Positions 1 to 7,121 are shown, counted from the first letter of the stretch. The stretch is 9,759 nucleotides of DNA from Candidatus Omnitrophota bacterium (GCA_013204685.1 JABMSC010000226.1:1-9759), one strand, 5' to 3'. Numbers and translations are program-made. The notes: generated from the sequence alone by a model not told the origin.

Positions 1-34
1 CGAGCGACCGAAGGAAGTCCCGTTAGGGAGAAGT

Positions 35-56
35 GCCGAGGCCTCCCGGGCTCGGC
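35..56. repeat. GC-rich inverted repeat near the left edge
   Basis: GCCGAG at 35-40 is the exact reverse complement of CTCGGC at 51-56, with a 10-base GC-rich spacer. A smaller TCCC/GGGA pair lies just upstream, around 18-29. No T-run follows on either strand, so this is not a convincing intrinsic terminator. The first 60 bases show no coding signal I recognise. They could be intergenic repeat sequence or the tail of an upstream gene cut by the window edge. Confidence 0.4.
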
Positions 57-82
57 CAATCTCAGAAAAAGGCGCCCCCACG

Positions 83-117
83 ACAACGAACTACGAACAA
101 CGAACTCTGAACTAAAT
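83..117. repeat. Tandem 7-base repeat array upstream of the response regulator
   Basis: Five consecutive 7-base units can be read: ACAACGA, ACTACGA, ACAACGA, ACTCTGA and ACTAAAT. The array stops four bases before the ATG at 122 and no Shine-Dalgarno sequence lies between. ACTACGA and ACTCTGA recur at 7271-7298. Their reverse complements or variants occur at 2021-2087 and 5330-5420, so this is a dispersed family and not a local slippage tract. Confidence 0.8.
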
Positions 118-121
118 TATT

Positions 122-481
122 ATGAAAAGCAAAGAATTAAAAATAGTAATAGCTGACGATAATAAGGAGATGTGCGAACTTATAACGGATATCCTTGGAG
201 ATTCGGGATATAAGGTAGATGCCGTTTATGACGGGTATGAACTTCTTACTTATCTTGAGACCAATGTCCCGGCTGTTATAATACTGGATCTGATGATGCC
301 GGAGAAGGACGGCATAACCATTTTCGATACCATTAAGCAGATTTCCCCCTACTCAAAGATCATAATTTACACCGGCCACCAGGAATACGAACACAGTATC
401 TACGCCCGAAATGCTGACCGCTTTGTGGTCAAGGGTCAGAGCATAAAAGAACTTGTTGATGCTGTGGATGAGTTGGCGTAA
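122..481 (+). CDS. Single-domain response regulator (CheY-like receiver)
   Basis: A 119-residue stand-alone receiver domain of two-component signalling, cytoplasmic. It would accept a phosphoryl group from a histidine kinase and act by protein-protein contact, since no DNA-binding or enzymatic output domain follows. The acidic pocket is D12-D13, and the phosphoacceptor is D56 in a DLMMP motif (56-60). The conserved switch threonine is T84 (YTGH) and the invariant lysine is K104 (VVKG). All key residues are present, so it should be active. The length fits one receiver and nothing else. The ATG at 122 has no Shine-Dalgarno and follows a 7-base repeat array directly. tgt begins 40 bases downstream on the same strand, so co-transcription is plausible, but no functional link is evident. 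Its partner kinase is not in the window. The family call is secure; the pathway is unknown. Confidence 0.93.
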   Translation: MKSKELKIVIADDNKEMCELITDILGDSGYKVDAVYDGYELLTYLETNVPAVIILDLMMPEKDGITIFDTIKQISPYSKIIIYTGHQEYEHSIYARNADRFVVKGQSIKELVDAVDELA

Positions 482-507
482 GTAAGAGCAAGAAAATAAG
501 CCTGCGA

Positions 508-521
508 ATTCCGAACTAAAC
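508..521. repeat. Degenerate two-unit remnant of the 7-base repeat before tgt
   Basis: The bases read ATTCCGA then ACTAAAC, ending immediately before the tgt ATG. The string GAACTAAA is shared with the end of the array before the response regulator (109-116). Two units alone would be weak evidence. The shared string and identical placement against a start codon make a decayed copy plausible. Confidence 0.4.
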
Positions 522-1640
522 ATGAATTTCACTATCACCCACAAAGATAAAAACACCCGGGCGCGTTGCGGAAGGATCGACACGCTTCACGGAAAGGTCG
601 AAACTCCCGTATTTATGCCCGTGGCAACTCAAGGCACCGTAAAAGCTGTTTCAGCCCGGGAGCTTCATGATACCGGTGTTGAGATGATAATCTCGAACGC
701 GTACCACCTCTACATGCGTCCCGGAGCGGAAATAATCCAAAAAGCGGGCGGCCTGCACAAATTTATGGGCTGGGACGGCGTGATCACGACTGATAGCGGC
801 GGTTTCCAGATCTTCAGCCTCGCCGAGCTCAGAAAGATAAGAGAAGATGGCGTTGAGTTTCAGTCGCATATTGACGGTGCGCGTCATTTCTTCACGCCCG
901 AAAAAATAGTGGATTTTCAGCTTTTGCTCGCGAGCGACATCATGATGCCGCTGGATGAGTGCGTCCACTATCCCGCAACGAGAGACTATGTGGAAAGTTC
1001 AGTCGAGGTAACATTGAATTGGGCAAAGAGATCAAAGGACCGTTTAATTGAAAAAGAGGGACAAAGTGCACTTTTTGGGATCATACAGGGAAGCACATAT
1101 AAAGATTTGCGCGAAAAATGCACCCTTGAACTCGTTAGCATGGACATGGACGGCTATTCTTTGGGAGGTATCGGCGTGGGCGAGCCCACTGACGTTATAA
1201 ATGAGATCACGGATTTTACTGCCGGGCTTATCCCGGAGGGCAAGGTACGCTATCTTATGGGAGTGGGGGTTCCTTCTGACATGCTGGAAGCCATATCGTG
1301 CGGTGTCGATATGTTCGACTGTGTCATTCCGACACGTAACGGCAGGAACGGCCAGGCGCTTACCTCCAGCGGCAAAAAACAGATCCGCAATGCCGCATTT
1401 AAAGAGGACTTTGTCCCGATAGACGCGGAATGCGACTGTTACACATGCAAAAATTACAGCCGCGGGTATATCCGCCACCTTTTTAACGCCGAAGAAATGC
1501 TCGGACCGCGTCTTGTCTCTTTGCATAATATTAACTTTTATGTTAAACTTATACATCTATCCCGCGAGGCAATCCGGGAAGGACGGTTCGAAGAATTTAA
1601 GAAAGAATTTATCTCCCGCTATGAGGCGGGAGATGAGTGA
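522..1640 (+). CDS. tgt: tRNA-guanine(34) transglycosylase
   Basis: Exchanges guanine at wobble position 34 of GUN-anticodon tRNAs (Asp, Asn, His, Tyr) for the queuosine precursor preQ1. It is cytoplasmic and 372 residues long, normal for bacterial Tgt. The TIM-barrel signatures are intact. TTDSGGFQ at 89-96 carries the base-binding acid D91, MPLDEC at 142-147 has the second recognition aspartate, and the GIIQG loop is at 186-190. The catalytic nucleophile is D266 in MFDCVIPTRNGR. The zinc site is C304, C306, C309 and H335. The gene opens the tgt-yajC-secDF order known in many bacteria; queA, a common upstream neighbour, is absent and a response regulator sits there instead. There is no Shine-Dalgarno at the ATG, but homology begins within a few residues (FTITHKDK), so the start is sound. 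A perfect 9-bp hairpin lies inside the last codons (1611-1634). Confidence 0.98.
   Translation: MNFTITHKDKNTRARCGRIDTLHGKVETPVFMPVATQGTVKAVSARELHDTGVEMIISNAYHLYMRPGAEIIQKAGGLHKFMGWDGVITTDSGGFQIFSLAELRKIREDGVEFQSHIDGARHFFTPEKIVDFQLLLASDIMMPLDECVHYPATRDYVESSVEVTLNWAKRSKDRLIEKEGQSALFGIIQGSTYKDLREKCTLELVSMDMDGYSLGGIGVGEPTDVINEITDFTAGLIPEGKVRYLMGVGVPSDMLEAISCGVDMFDCVIPTRNGRNGQALTSSGKKQIRNAAFKEDFVPIDAECDCYTCKNYSRGYIRHLFNAEEMLGPRLVSLHNINFYVKLIHLSREAIREGRFEEFKKEFISRYEAGDE
1611..1634 (+). other. Perfect hairpin within the 3' end of tgt
   Basis: ATCTCCCGC at 1611-1619 pairs exactly with GCGGGAGAT at 1626-1634 across a six-base loop (TATGAG). It lies inside the final codons of tgt, about 40 bases before the yajC start. 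There is no T-run immediately after it, so it is not a standard intrinsic terminator. It could protect or process the mRNA between tgt and yajC. The pairing is visible in the sequence; the role is inference. Confidence 0.55.
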
Positions 1641-1660
1641 GGAAGTAACTTAAAAAAACC

Positions 1661-1667
1661 AAAGGAG
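1661..1667 (+). promoter_or_regulatory. Shine-Dalgarno of yajC
   Basis: AAAGGAG is followed by five bases and then the ATG at 1673. It is the strongest ribosome binding site in the plus-strand run and fixes the yajC start. Most neighbouring genes lack one. Confidence 0.85.
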
Positions 1668-1672
1668 AACCA

Positions 1673-2017
1673 ATGCTTACACTAGCTTTCGCACAGGCCG
1701 GGGGCGCTTCAGCCGGCGCGCCGCAGGCGCAGCAAAGTCCCATCATAGCTTTGTTGCCTTTTCTACTTATATTTGTTATTTTTTATTTCCTGCTTATCAA
1801 GCCCCAGAAAAAACAGCAAGCCGCACACAGAAAAATGCTCACGGAGCTTGAGAAAAACCAGGAAGTTGTAACTTCCGGCGGCATATACGGCACAATTACC
1901 AATGTAGAAAAAGAAAACGATGTAATAACCCTTCGTATAGATGATAATACAAAAATAAAAGTCCAGAAAAGTGCTGTTGCACGGCTTAAAAAAGCAGATG
2001 CGGGGCAGACAGGGTAA
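1673..2017 (+). CDS. yajC: Sec translocase accessory subunit YajC
   Basis: A small inner-membrane protein that associates with SecDF in the Sec protein-export complex. At 114 residues it has the family's usual size. A short N-terminal stretch rich in Ala, Gly and Gln (about 5-22) precedes one transmembrane helix (about 23-42). This is followed by the family hallmark YFLLIKPQKKQQ (38-49) and a basic, charged cytoplasmic domain with the VVTSGGIYGTI signature (about 65-75). An alternating beta-like pattern follows, ending in a Lys-rich tail. It lies 32 bases after tgt and upstream of secDF, the classical arrangement. A strong Shine-Dalgarno suggests translation independent of tgt. The identification rests on the signatures together with gene order. 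Confidence 0.97.
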   Translation: MLTLAFAQAGGASAGAPQAQQSPIIALLPFLLIFVIFYFLLIKPQKKQQAAHRKMLTELEKNQEVVTSGGIYGTITNVEKENDVITLRIDDNTKIKVQKSAVARLKKADAGQTG

Positions 2018-2020
2018 TAA

Positions 2021-2087
2021 GTTCGGAGTTGGGAGTTGGGAGTTCGGAGTTCGTAGTATTAAGCAAACTACTCCGGGCTCCTGACTA
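2021..2087. repeat. Opposed 7-base repeat arms between yajC and secDF
   Basis: The left arm runs as GTTCGGA, GTTGGGA, GTTGGGA, GTTCGGA and GTTCGTA, beginning three bases after the yajC stop. A spacer containing TTAAGCAAAC follows. The right arm is on the complementary theme, with CTCCGGG, CTCCTGA and CTAATAT. GTAGT at the end of the left arm can pair with ACTAC at the start of the right arm. The left-arm units are reverse-complement relatives of the ACTACGA-type units at 83-117 and 7271-7298. Confidence 0.75.
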
Positions 2088-2109
2088 ATATGAAAGGAAT
2101 ATCCTAAAG

Positions 2110-4347
2110 ATGAAAAATCTAAAATGGAAATGTATTCTGGTAGTAGCCGTTGCAGCTCTTGCTATATGGCTATCGTATCCACCGCTTGATGTCTATGATG
2201 AAGCTGGGAACATGACCAAAGAGGGCAATATCAAGCTCGGTCTTGACCTGCAGGGCGGGATGCACCTGGTTCTTCAGGTTGATACTTCGAAACTGACGGA
2301 GAACGAAGCGAAAGATGCCCCCCAGCGCGCCATTGAAGTCATACGCAACAGGATAGACCAGTTTGGTGTTGCTGAACCGTTTATAACTCTTCAGGGAAAA
2401 GACCGCATCATTATTCAGCTCCCCGGTATTACCGACAGGAAAAGGGCAAAAGAGATCATCGGGAGGACCGCCCATCTGGAATTTAAACTTGTATCGGATG
2501 ACCCTGAACTTATCAAAAAAGCGACCGGTGGGGAAGAAGTCGAAGGATATGAACTCAAATATATAGAGAATAGAGATGGTAAGACCGAACCTCTTCTTGT
2601 CGAAAGTGAAGGGGTCCTCACCGGAGACATGCTGGTGGATGCTACCACTGAATTCAGCCAGCAGGGTTTCGGGCAGCCGTATGTTTCGCTTACATTGAAC
2701 TCAAAAGGCGGGGATATATTCGCTGATGTTACCGGGGCTAATGTAGGGAGACGTCTTGCCATTGTGCTTGACGGTGAAGTTGATTCAGCTCCTGTTATCA
2801 GGGAAAGGATACCTTCCGGAAGGGCCCAGATAACCGGGAACTTTTCCGTCCAGGAAGCAAAAGACATATCTTTGGTGTTAAGAGCTGGTGCTCTTCCGGC
2901 TCCTGTCACTATCATAGAAGAGAGAAGTGTCGGGCCGGCTCTTGGAAAAGATTCAGTGCAAAAGGGCATACAGGCCATTATCATGGGCGGTATAGTCGTA
3001 CTTGCTTTTATGACCGTGTATTATCTTATTGCGGGTGTCATAGCCAACTTTGCTCTTTTTCTGACCATGCTCATAATAACAGCCGCTTTATCATATCTGG
3101 GCAGGACCGTCGGGGCCACGCTTACTCTTCCAGGTATAGCCGGTCTTGTTCTTACGATCGGTATGTCAGTTGACGCAAATGTGCTTATCTTTGAAAGGAT
3201 CAGGGAAGAACTGAAACTTGGCAAGGCCTTAAGGGCCGCGATACATGCCGGTTACGATAAGGCTTTCTGGACGATCCTGGACGCCAATGTAACTACACTG
3301 ATCACCGCTTTAATACTCTTCCAGTTCGGCACGGGGCCGGTAAGAGGGTTCGCGACGACCTTGAGTATAGGAATTGTGGCCAGTATGTTTACCGCGCTTG
3401 TTGTAACGCGCCTTGCGCTTGACCTGGTTACGATACTGAAGCCCAAGATGGAGACCTTGCACATGCTGCAGCTTTTTCAGCAGCCGAACATTCCTTTTGT
3501 AAAGATCCGCAAGCTGGCATATATATTCTCGATCCTGGTTATCGGTATCGGTATGACCTTTTTTGTGCAGCGCGGGGCAAGAAACTACGGCATAGACTTC
3601 ACCGGAGGGACGCTTCAACAGTTCAGGTTCACCGAATCTGTTTCTGCTGAAGATGTGAGAGGCACACTTGCAGGCATCGGCCTGGGAGAATCGTCCATAC
3701 AGCAGTTCGGTGAGGACAAAGAAGTTATCGTAAGATCCTACGGCGGGCAGACAGACGTGATAGTCGCGGGACTGGAAGAGAAGTTCGGGGCTGGTTCATT
3801 CGAAATTATGAGGGTTGAAGCCGTAGGTCCCGCGGTAGGAGAGGACTTAAGGCGTGCGGCTATAAAGGCACTTATATTCGCGATGATAGGAATTTGCTTG
3901 TATATTTCAATCAGGTTCGAGTTCAGATTCGCTATAACCGCTATAATAGCTCTATTACATGATGTTCTTGTTGCTCTCGGCATGATAGCCCTTACCGGAA
4001 GGGAGATCAGTCTGCCTGTAATAGCGGCACTTTTGACCATAGTCGGTTATTCCATAAACGATACCATAGTGCTTTTTGACCGCATACGTGAAGATAGAAA
4101 ATTTATGCGTAAAGCCTCGCAGGAAGAGATAATAAATACCAGTATCAACCAGACGCTTTCACGTACGGCACTAACTTCACTTACGACACTAATGGTTGTT
4201 CTGGCTCTTTTTATCTTCGGAGGCAAGGTCATAAACGATTTTTCATTTGTTCTTCTGGTTGGCGTTATAGTTGGTACGTATTCATCTATCTTCATAGCAA
4301 GCCCGCTTCTTATCGACTGGCCGGGAAGAAGAGTAATTCGAAGATAA
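2110..4347 (+). CDS. secDF: Fused protein translocase subunit SecDF
   Basis: A proton-motive-force-driven RND-family membrane protein that helps complete export of proteins through SecYEG. The 745 residues hold SecD and SecF in one chain. The SecD half starts with a membrane helix (about 7-23) and the LGLDLQGG motif (43-50). It continues with a large periplasmic domain (about 60-275) containing the second repeat SLTLNSKGG, then five helices to about 440. The proton-path aspartate is D355 in GMSVDANVLIFERIREE. The SecF half begins near 465, with a helix, NYGIDFTGG (492-500), a small periplasmic domain, and five helices (about 584-733). The matching D651 and R658 are in YSINDTIVLFDRIRE. Twelve helices in total fit SecDF. 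A fused form is common in Firmicutes and some other phyla, and separate genes are common elsewhere. AAAGGA at 2093-2098 is rather far (11 bases) from the chosen ATG. Confidence 0.97.
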   Translation: MKNLKWKCILVVAVAALAIWLSYPPLDVYDEAGNMTKEGNIKLGLDLQGGMHLVLQVDTSKLTENEAKDAPQRAIEVIRNRIDQFGVAEPFITLQGKDRIIIQLPGITDRKRAKEIIGRTAHLEFKLVSDDPELIKKATGGEEVEGYELKYIENRDGKTEPLLVESEGVLTGDMLVDATTEFSQQGFGQPYVSLTLNSKGGDIFADVTGANVGRRLAIVLDGEVDSAPVIRERIPSGRAQITGNFSVQEAKDISLVLRAGALPAPVTIIEERSVGPALGKDSVQKGIQAIIMGGIVVLAFMTVYYLIAGVIANFALFLTMLIITAALSYLGRTVGATLTLPGIAGLVLTIGMSVDANVLIFERIREELKLGKALRAAIHAGYDKAFWTILDANVTTLITALILFQFGTGPVRGFATTLSIGIVASMFTALVVTRLALDLVTILKPKMETLHMLQLFQQPNIPFVKIRKLAYIFSILVIGIGMTFFVQRGARNYGIDFTGGTLQQFRFTESVSAEDVRGTLAGIGLGESSIQQFGEDKEVIVRSYGGQTDVIVAGLEEKFGAGSFEIMRVEAVGPAVGEDLRRAAIKALIFAMIGICLYISIRFEFRFAITAIIALLHDVLVALGMIALTGREISLPVIAALLTIVGYSINDTIVLFDRIREDRKFMRKASQEEIINTSINQTLSRTALTSLTTLMVVLALFIFGGKVINDFSFVLLVGVIVGTYSSIFIASPLLIDWPGRRVIRR

Positions 4348-4360
4348 ATTCAGTGTGTGT

Positions 4361-4425
4361 AGCATGTAGTGGTTGAGGCGGAGAGTTTAAGCCAAACACT
4401 GCATGCTATATGCTGCATGCCATAT
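4361..4425. repeat. Second 7-base repeat family with hairpin, between secDF and the CDF gene
   Basis: AGCATGTAGTG at 4361-4371 pairs with CACTGCATGCT at 4397-4407 over all 11 positions if one G-U wobble is allowed. The loop contains TTTAAGCCAAAC. The right arm continues as tandem 7-base units ACTGCAT, GCTATAT, GCTGCAT and GCCATAT (4398-4425). The unit length and arm-loop-arm plan match the ACTACGA family, but the unit sequence differs. No T-run follows the stem, so a terminator role is not supported. Confidence 0.7.
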
Positions 4426-4452
4426 ACAAAAGTGTTACCCCAATTCTAGATT

Positions 4453-5325
4453 ATGTCAAACAATCATGACCATTATAAGATAGGCGAGAGAGGTGCCTGG
4501 CTGGGGATCTTCAGCAACTTTCTGCTTTTTATTGTGAAACTCTTCGCCGGGGTTATAGGCCATTCACAGGCTATGATCGCCGATGCGTTTCATACCGCCA
4601 GCGACGCGTTAACAAGCGTGGGCGTACTTATCGGGTTCAGGATAGCAAAAAAACCGCCTGATGACCATCATCCTTTTGGGCACGGGCGCGCGGAATCTAT
4701 TGCGGCCAAAATAGTGTCTCTGGTCCTTATTTTTGTAGGCGTTAAGATATTATTTGATTCCGCCAGGGTGCTCATAACGGGCGAGATGTCCGAACCGGGC
4801 GCCATTGCTCTTATAGCCGGGATTATTTCGATAATAGTAAAAGAGATCACTTACCGGAAAGTTCTCACAGCAGGCAAAAAGATAGGGAGCACTTCCTTAA
4901 AGGCCGATGCTTACCACCACCGGAGTGATGCTCTTTCTTCGATAGCCGCGATCATCGGGATTGCCGGTGCTAGGATGGGCAAGCTTTTTATGGACCCCCT
5001 GGCAGGTGTTGTCGTGGCGGGATTCATAATCAAGATGGGCGTCGAATCCTTCCACATGGCCTATGATGAGCTTATGGATGCGGCCCCCCCACCTGAGCTT
5101 CGCAAAAAGATAAAAGGTATTGCTGAAGGGGTTGACGGAGTCGAGCTGGTAAAAAAGATAATGGCCCGCAAGACTGGTATAGAATTTTTTCTGGAAGTAA
5201 CCATTGGTATAGACGGAGCGAAGACGGTTAAAGAAGGGCACATGGTGACCATAAAGGTCAAACGGGCACTCTTCAAAGAAATGCCCCAGGTAAAGGGAGT
5301 TGTTGTACACGTGGAACCGGTGTGA
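4453..5325 (+). CDS. Cation diffusion facilitator (divalent metal/H+ antiporter)
   Basis: An inner-membrane exporter of divalent metal (Zn, Fe, Mn, Co or Cd are typical of the family), exchanging for protons. The 290 residues are the normal length. Six helices are visible (about 14-35, 40-62, 85-108, 114-132, 159-177 and 182-202), followed by the cytoplasmic ferredoxin-like C-terminal domain ending in VHVEPV. The intramembrane metal site is H47 and D51 (HTASD) with H155 and D159 (HHRSD). This is an HD-HD set in place of the DD-HD of E. coli YiiP, and metal specificity cannot be read from it with certainty. The cytoplasmic site D70, H73 and H77 lies in DDHHPFGHGRAE. A CDF gene between secDF and recJ is a neighbourhood I recognise from clostridia. 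No Shine-Dalgarno precedes the ATG, but no better start is visible. Confidence 0.94.
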   Translation: MSNNHDHYKIGERGAWLGIFSNFLLFIVKLFAGVIGHSQAMIADAFHTASDALTSVGVLIGFRIAKKPPDDHHPFGHGRAESIAAKIVSLVLIFVGVKILFDSARVLITGEMSEPGAIALIAGIISIIVKEITYRKVLTAGKKIGSTSLKADAYHHRSDALSSIAAIIGIAGARMGKLFMDPLAGVVVAGFIIKMGVESFHMAYDELMDAAPPPELRKKIKGIAEGVDGVELVKKIMARKTGIEFFLEVTIGIDGAKTVKEGHMVTIKVKRALFKEMPQVKGVVVHVEPV

Positions 5326-5329
5326 GGTA

Positions 5330-5420
5330 GTTCAGAGTTCGGAGTTCGTAGTCCGGAGGTTGGAGCTTAACTACTACGAACAACGAACTCCCAGCGAACG
5401 AAGTGAGCGTACTACGAACT
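5330..5420. repeat. Large opposed 7-base repeat hairpin with a third arm, before recJ
   Basis: The left arm reads GTTCAGA, GTTCGGA, GTTCGTA and GTCCGGA. The 18 bases at 5335-5352 pair with 5373-5390 at 16 positions, leaving a 20-base loop. The core GTTCGTAGT (5344-5352) matches ACTACGAAC (5373-5381) exactly. A further copy, ACTACGAACT at 5411-5420, lies beyond AGCGAACGAAGTGAGCG, so two downstream segments compete for the same left arm. The recJ ATG is four bases after the last copy, with no Shine-Dalgarno. It is the most elaborate repeat in the window. Confidence 0.8.
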
Positions 5421-5424
5421 TATT

Positions 5425-7119
5425 ATGAATACCATCTGGAAAATACACGAAGAAAACACAAGATTGCAAAAAAGCCTTGGCGATGAACTGGGTGTCACGC
5501 CTTTATTCGCACAGCTACTGGTGAACAGGGGGTTAAAGACTCCGGGAGCAGCGCAGGAATTCCTTTTTGGGGATATGTCTTTCTGCAGTGATCCTTTTCT
5601 TATGAAAGATATGGACCGGAGCGTTTCGAGGATAAAAAAAGCGATAGATGCAAAAGAGAAAATACTTATCTACGGTGACTATGATGTTGATGGTGTCACT
5701 TCCGTGGCGCTTCTTTCCGATATATTTGATAAGCTGGGAGCAAATTACGAAACGTTCATACCTAACCGTCTCGAGGACGGATATGGTCTCAACATCAGGG
5801 CCATAGCTCTGGCGAGGGATCATGGAACAAAACTGATAGTCACTGTCGACTGCGGGATCAATTCCGTAGAAGAAGTCGAATGTGCCAACAAGTACGGCAT
5901 AGATGTCATTATTACCGATCATCATGTCGTAAAAGGAAGTGAACGCCCTCCCGCTTACGCGATAATAGATCCCCATCAGAGTGATTGTTCATATCCGTTC
6001 ACTGCTCTGGCCGGTGTAGGGGTTACTTATAAACTTGCCAGGGCCCTCATGCGGGGGAAAGAGGAAGAGGTTGACGAGCATCTTGATCTTGTGGCGCTTG
6101 GAACCATAGCCGATGTCGTGCCTCTTACAGGAGAAAATCGCATATTGGGCAAAGCGGGACTGAAAAAAATAGCAAATACAAATAAACCGGGCCTCAAAGC
6201 CCTGATGGAGATCGCAAAGGTAGATCCCGAGAAACTTACATGCAGGCATATCGGCTTTATGCTGGCCCCAAGGATAAACGCTATGGGACGTGTTGGCTCA
6301 GCTAATATGGCTTTGGACCTTTTGGTCTGCAAAGATATGACCGAGGCGAGGCGTCTGGCCCGTGTTCTTGACGGGGAGAATAAGAACCGGCAGGAGATAG
6401 AGAAGGTAATAGTGAAACAAGCGGTCGAGAAAGTAAAAAGCACCATGGATCCTGAAAAAGAAAAAGTCATCGTTGTCGCGGATGATGACTGGCATCCCGG
6501 GGTGATAGGTATAGTTGCTTCGCGTCTGGTCGACGAATTCAATAAACCCGCAATACTGATATCTTTAAAAGGCGATACAGGTAAAGGATCGGGCAGGGGA
6601 GTGGCCGGGTTTGATCTTTTTCAGGCAATAGATAAAGCGGAAGAACATCTTATCACTTTCGGCGGGCATAAGCAGGCATGCGGAATAAAGATAAAAAAAG
6701 AGAATATCGGTTCTTTCAGGGATGCGATCAACGAAGCCGCGCCATCATGTTTCTGCGACGAGGAAGAGCTTATCCCGGAACTAAAGATAGATCTGAAGAT
6801 CCCGTTTGCACATGTAGGGGTGAAACTCATCAATGAACTTTCCCTCCTCATGCCATACGGCCAGGGTAATTCGGAACCTGTTTTCTGTACGGGCGGGATC
6901 AAAGTGAAAAGGCCACCCCGGGAGATAGGTCGGAACGGGTTCAAATTCCTGGCTACCTGCGGGAACCTTACGTGTGAAGCGATAACCTTCAGAAAAAACT
7001 CGGTTCGAAAGCCTAAAAACGGAGATATGATAGACCTCGCATATACCCCGTCGATCAACAGCTGGAACGGCATTGATTCGATACAATTGAATATTAAGGA
7101 TCTCAGGCTCGCGAATTAG
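5425..7119 (+). CDS. recJ: Single-stranded-DNA-specific exonuclease RecJ
   Basis: A cytoplasmic 5'-to-3' ssDNA exonuclease of the DHH superfamily, acting in recombinational, mismatch and base-excision repair. The 564 residues are typical. The DHH domain carries D85, D87 and D89 in YGDYDVDG (83-90), D142 in TVDCG, D165-H166-H167 in TDHH, and D230 in ADVVPL. These are the residues that bind the two metal ions. The bridging segment has APRINAMGR (281-289). The DHHA1 domain follows with HPGVIGIVASR (357-367), SGRG (389-392) and the DNA-binding GGH at 413-415. The OB-fold-like C-terminal part includes PYGQGNSEPVF (477-487). No key residue is missing. It is the last plus-strand gene before a terminator at 7239-7269. 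The ATG at 5425 is preceded only by repeat sequence with no Shine-Dalgarno. Confidence 0.98.
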   Translation: MNTIWKIHEENTRLQKSLGDELGVTPLFAQLLVNRGLKTPGAAQEFLFGDMSFCSDPFLMKDMDRSVSRIKKAIDAKEKILIYGDYDVDGVTSVALLSDIFDKLGANYETFIPNRLEDGYGLNIRAIALARDHGTKLIVTVDCGINSVEEVECANKYGIDVIITDHHVVKGSERPPAYAIIDPHQSDCSYPFTALAGVGVTYKLARALMRGKEEEVDEHLDLVALGTIADVVPLTGENRILGKAGLKKIANTNKPGLKALMEIAKVDPEKLTCRHIGFMLAPRINAMGRVGSANMALDLLVCKDMTEARRLARVLDGENKNRQEIEKVIVKQAVEKVKSTMDPEKEKVIVVADDDWHPGVIGIVASRLVDEFNKPAILISLKGDTGKGSGRGVAGFDLFQAIDKAEEHLITFGGHKQACGIKIKKENIGSFRDAINEAAPSCFCDEEELIPELKIDLKIPFAHVGVKLINELSLLMPYGQGNSEPVFCTGGIKVKRPPREIGRNGFKFLATCGNLTCEAITFRKNSVRKPKNGDMIDLAYTPSINSWNGIDSIQLNIKDLRLAN

Positions 7120-7121
7120 CC

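Noticed and set aside
1..82. Tail of an upstream protein gene at the left edge
   Set aside because: No frame gives a recognisable C-terminus, and the GC-rich inverted repeats look more like intergenic repeat DNA. It is left unassigned.
83..117. Could the tandem repeats be a CRISPR array?
   Set aside because: The units are 7 bases with no unique spacers, and no cas genes are present.
1044..1556. Long minus-strand open frame of about 170 codons inside tgt
   Set aside because: It lies wholly antisense to a gene with complete catalytic motifs, shows no recognisable domain, and has no ribosome binding site I could accept.
2415..2984. Minus-strand open frame of about 189 codons within secDF
   Set aside because: Its composition is Ser/Pro/Thr-rich, as expected for the antisense of a membrane-protein gene. 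It has no family signature, and the plus strand is certain.
5335..5390. Could the recJ-upstream hairpin be an intrinsic terminator for the CDF gene?
   Set aside because: The loop is 20 bases and no T-run follows the stem. The true terminator of this strand is after recJ.
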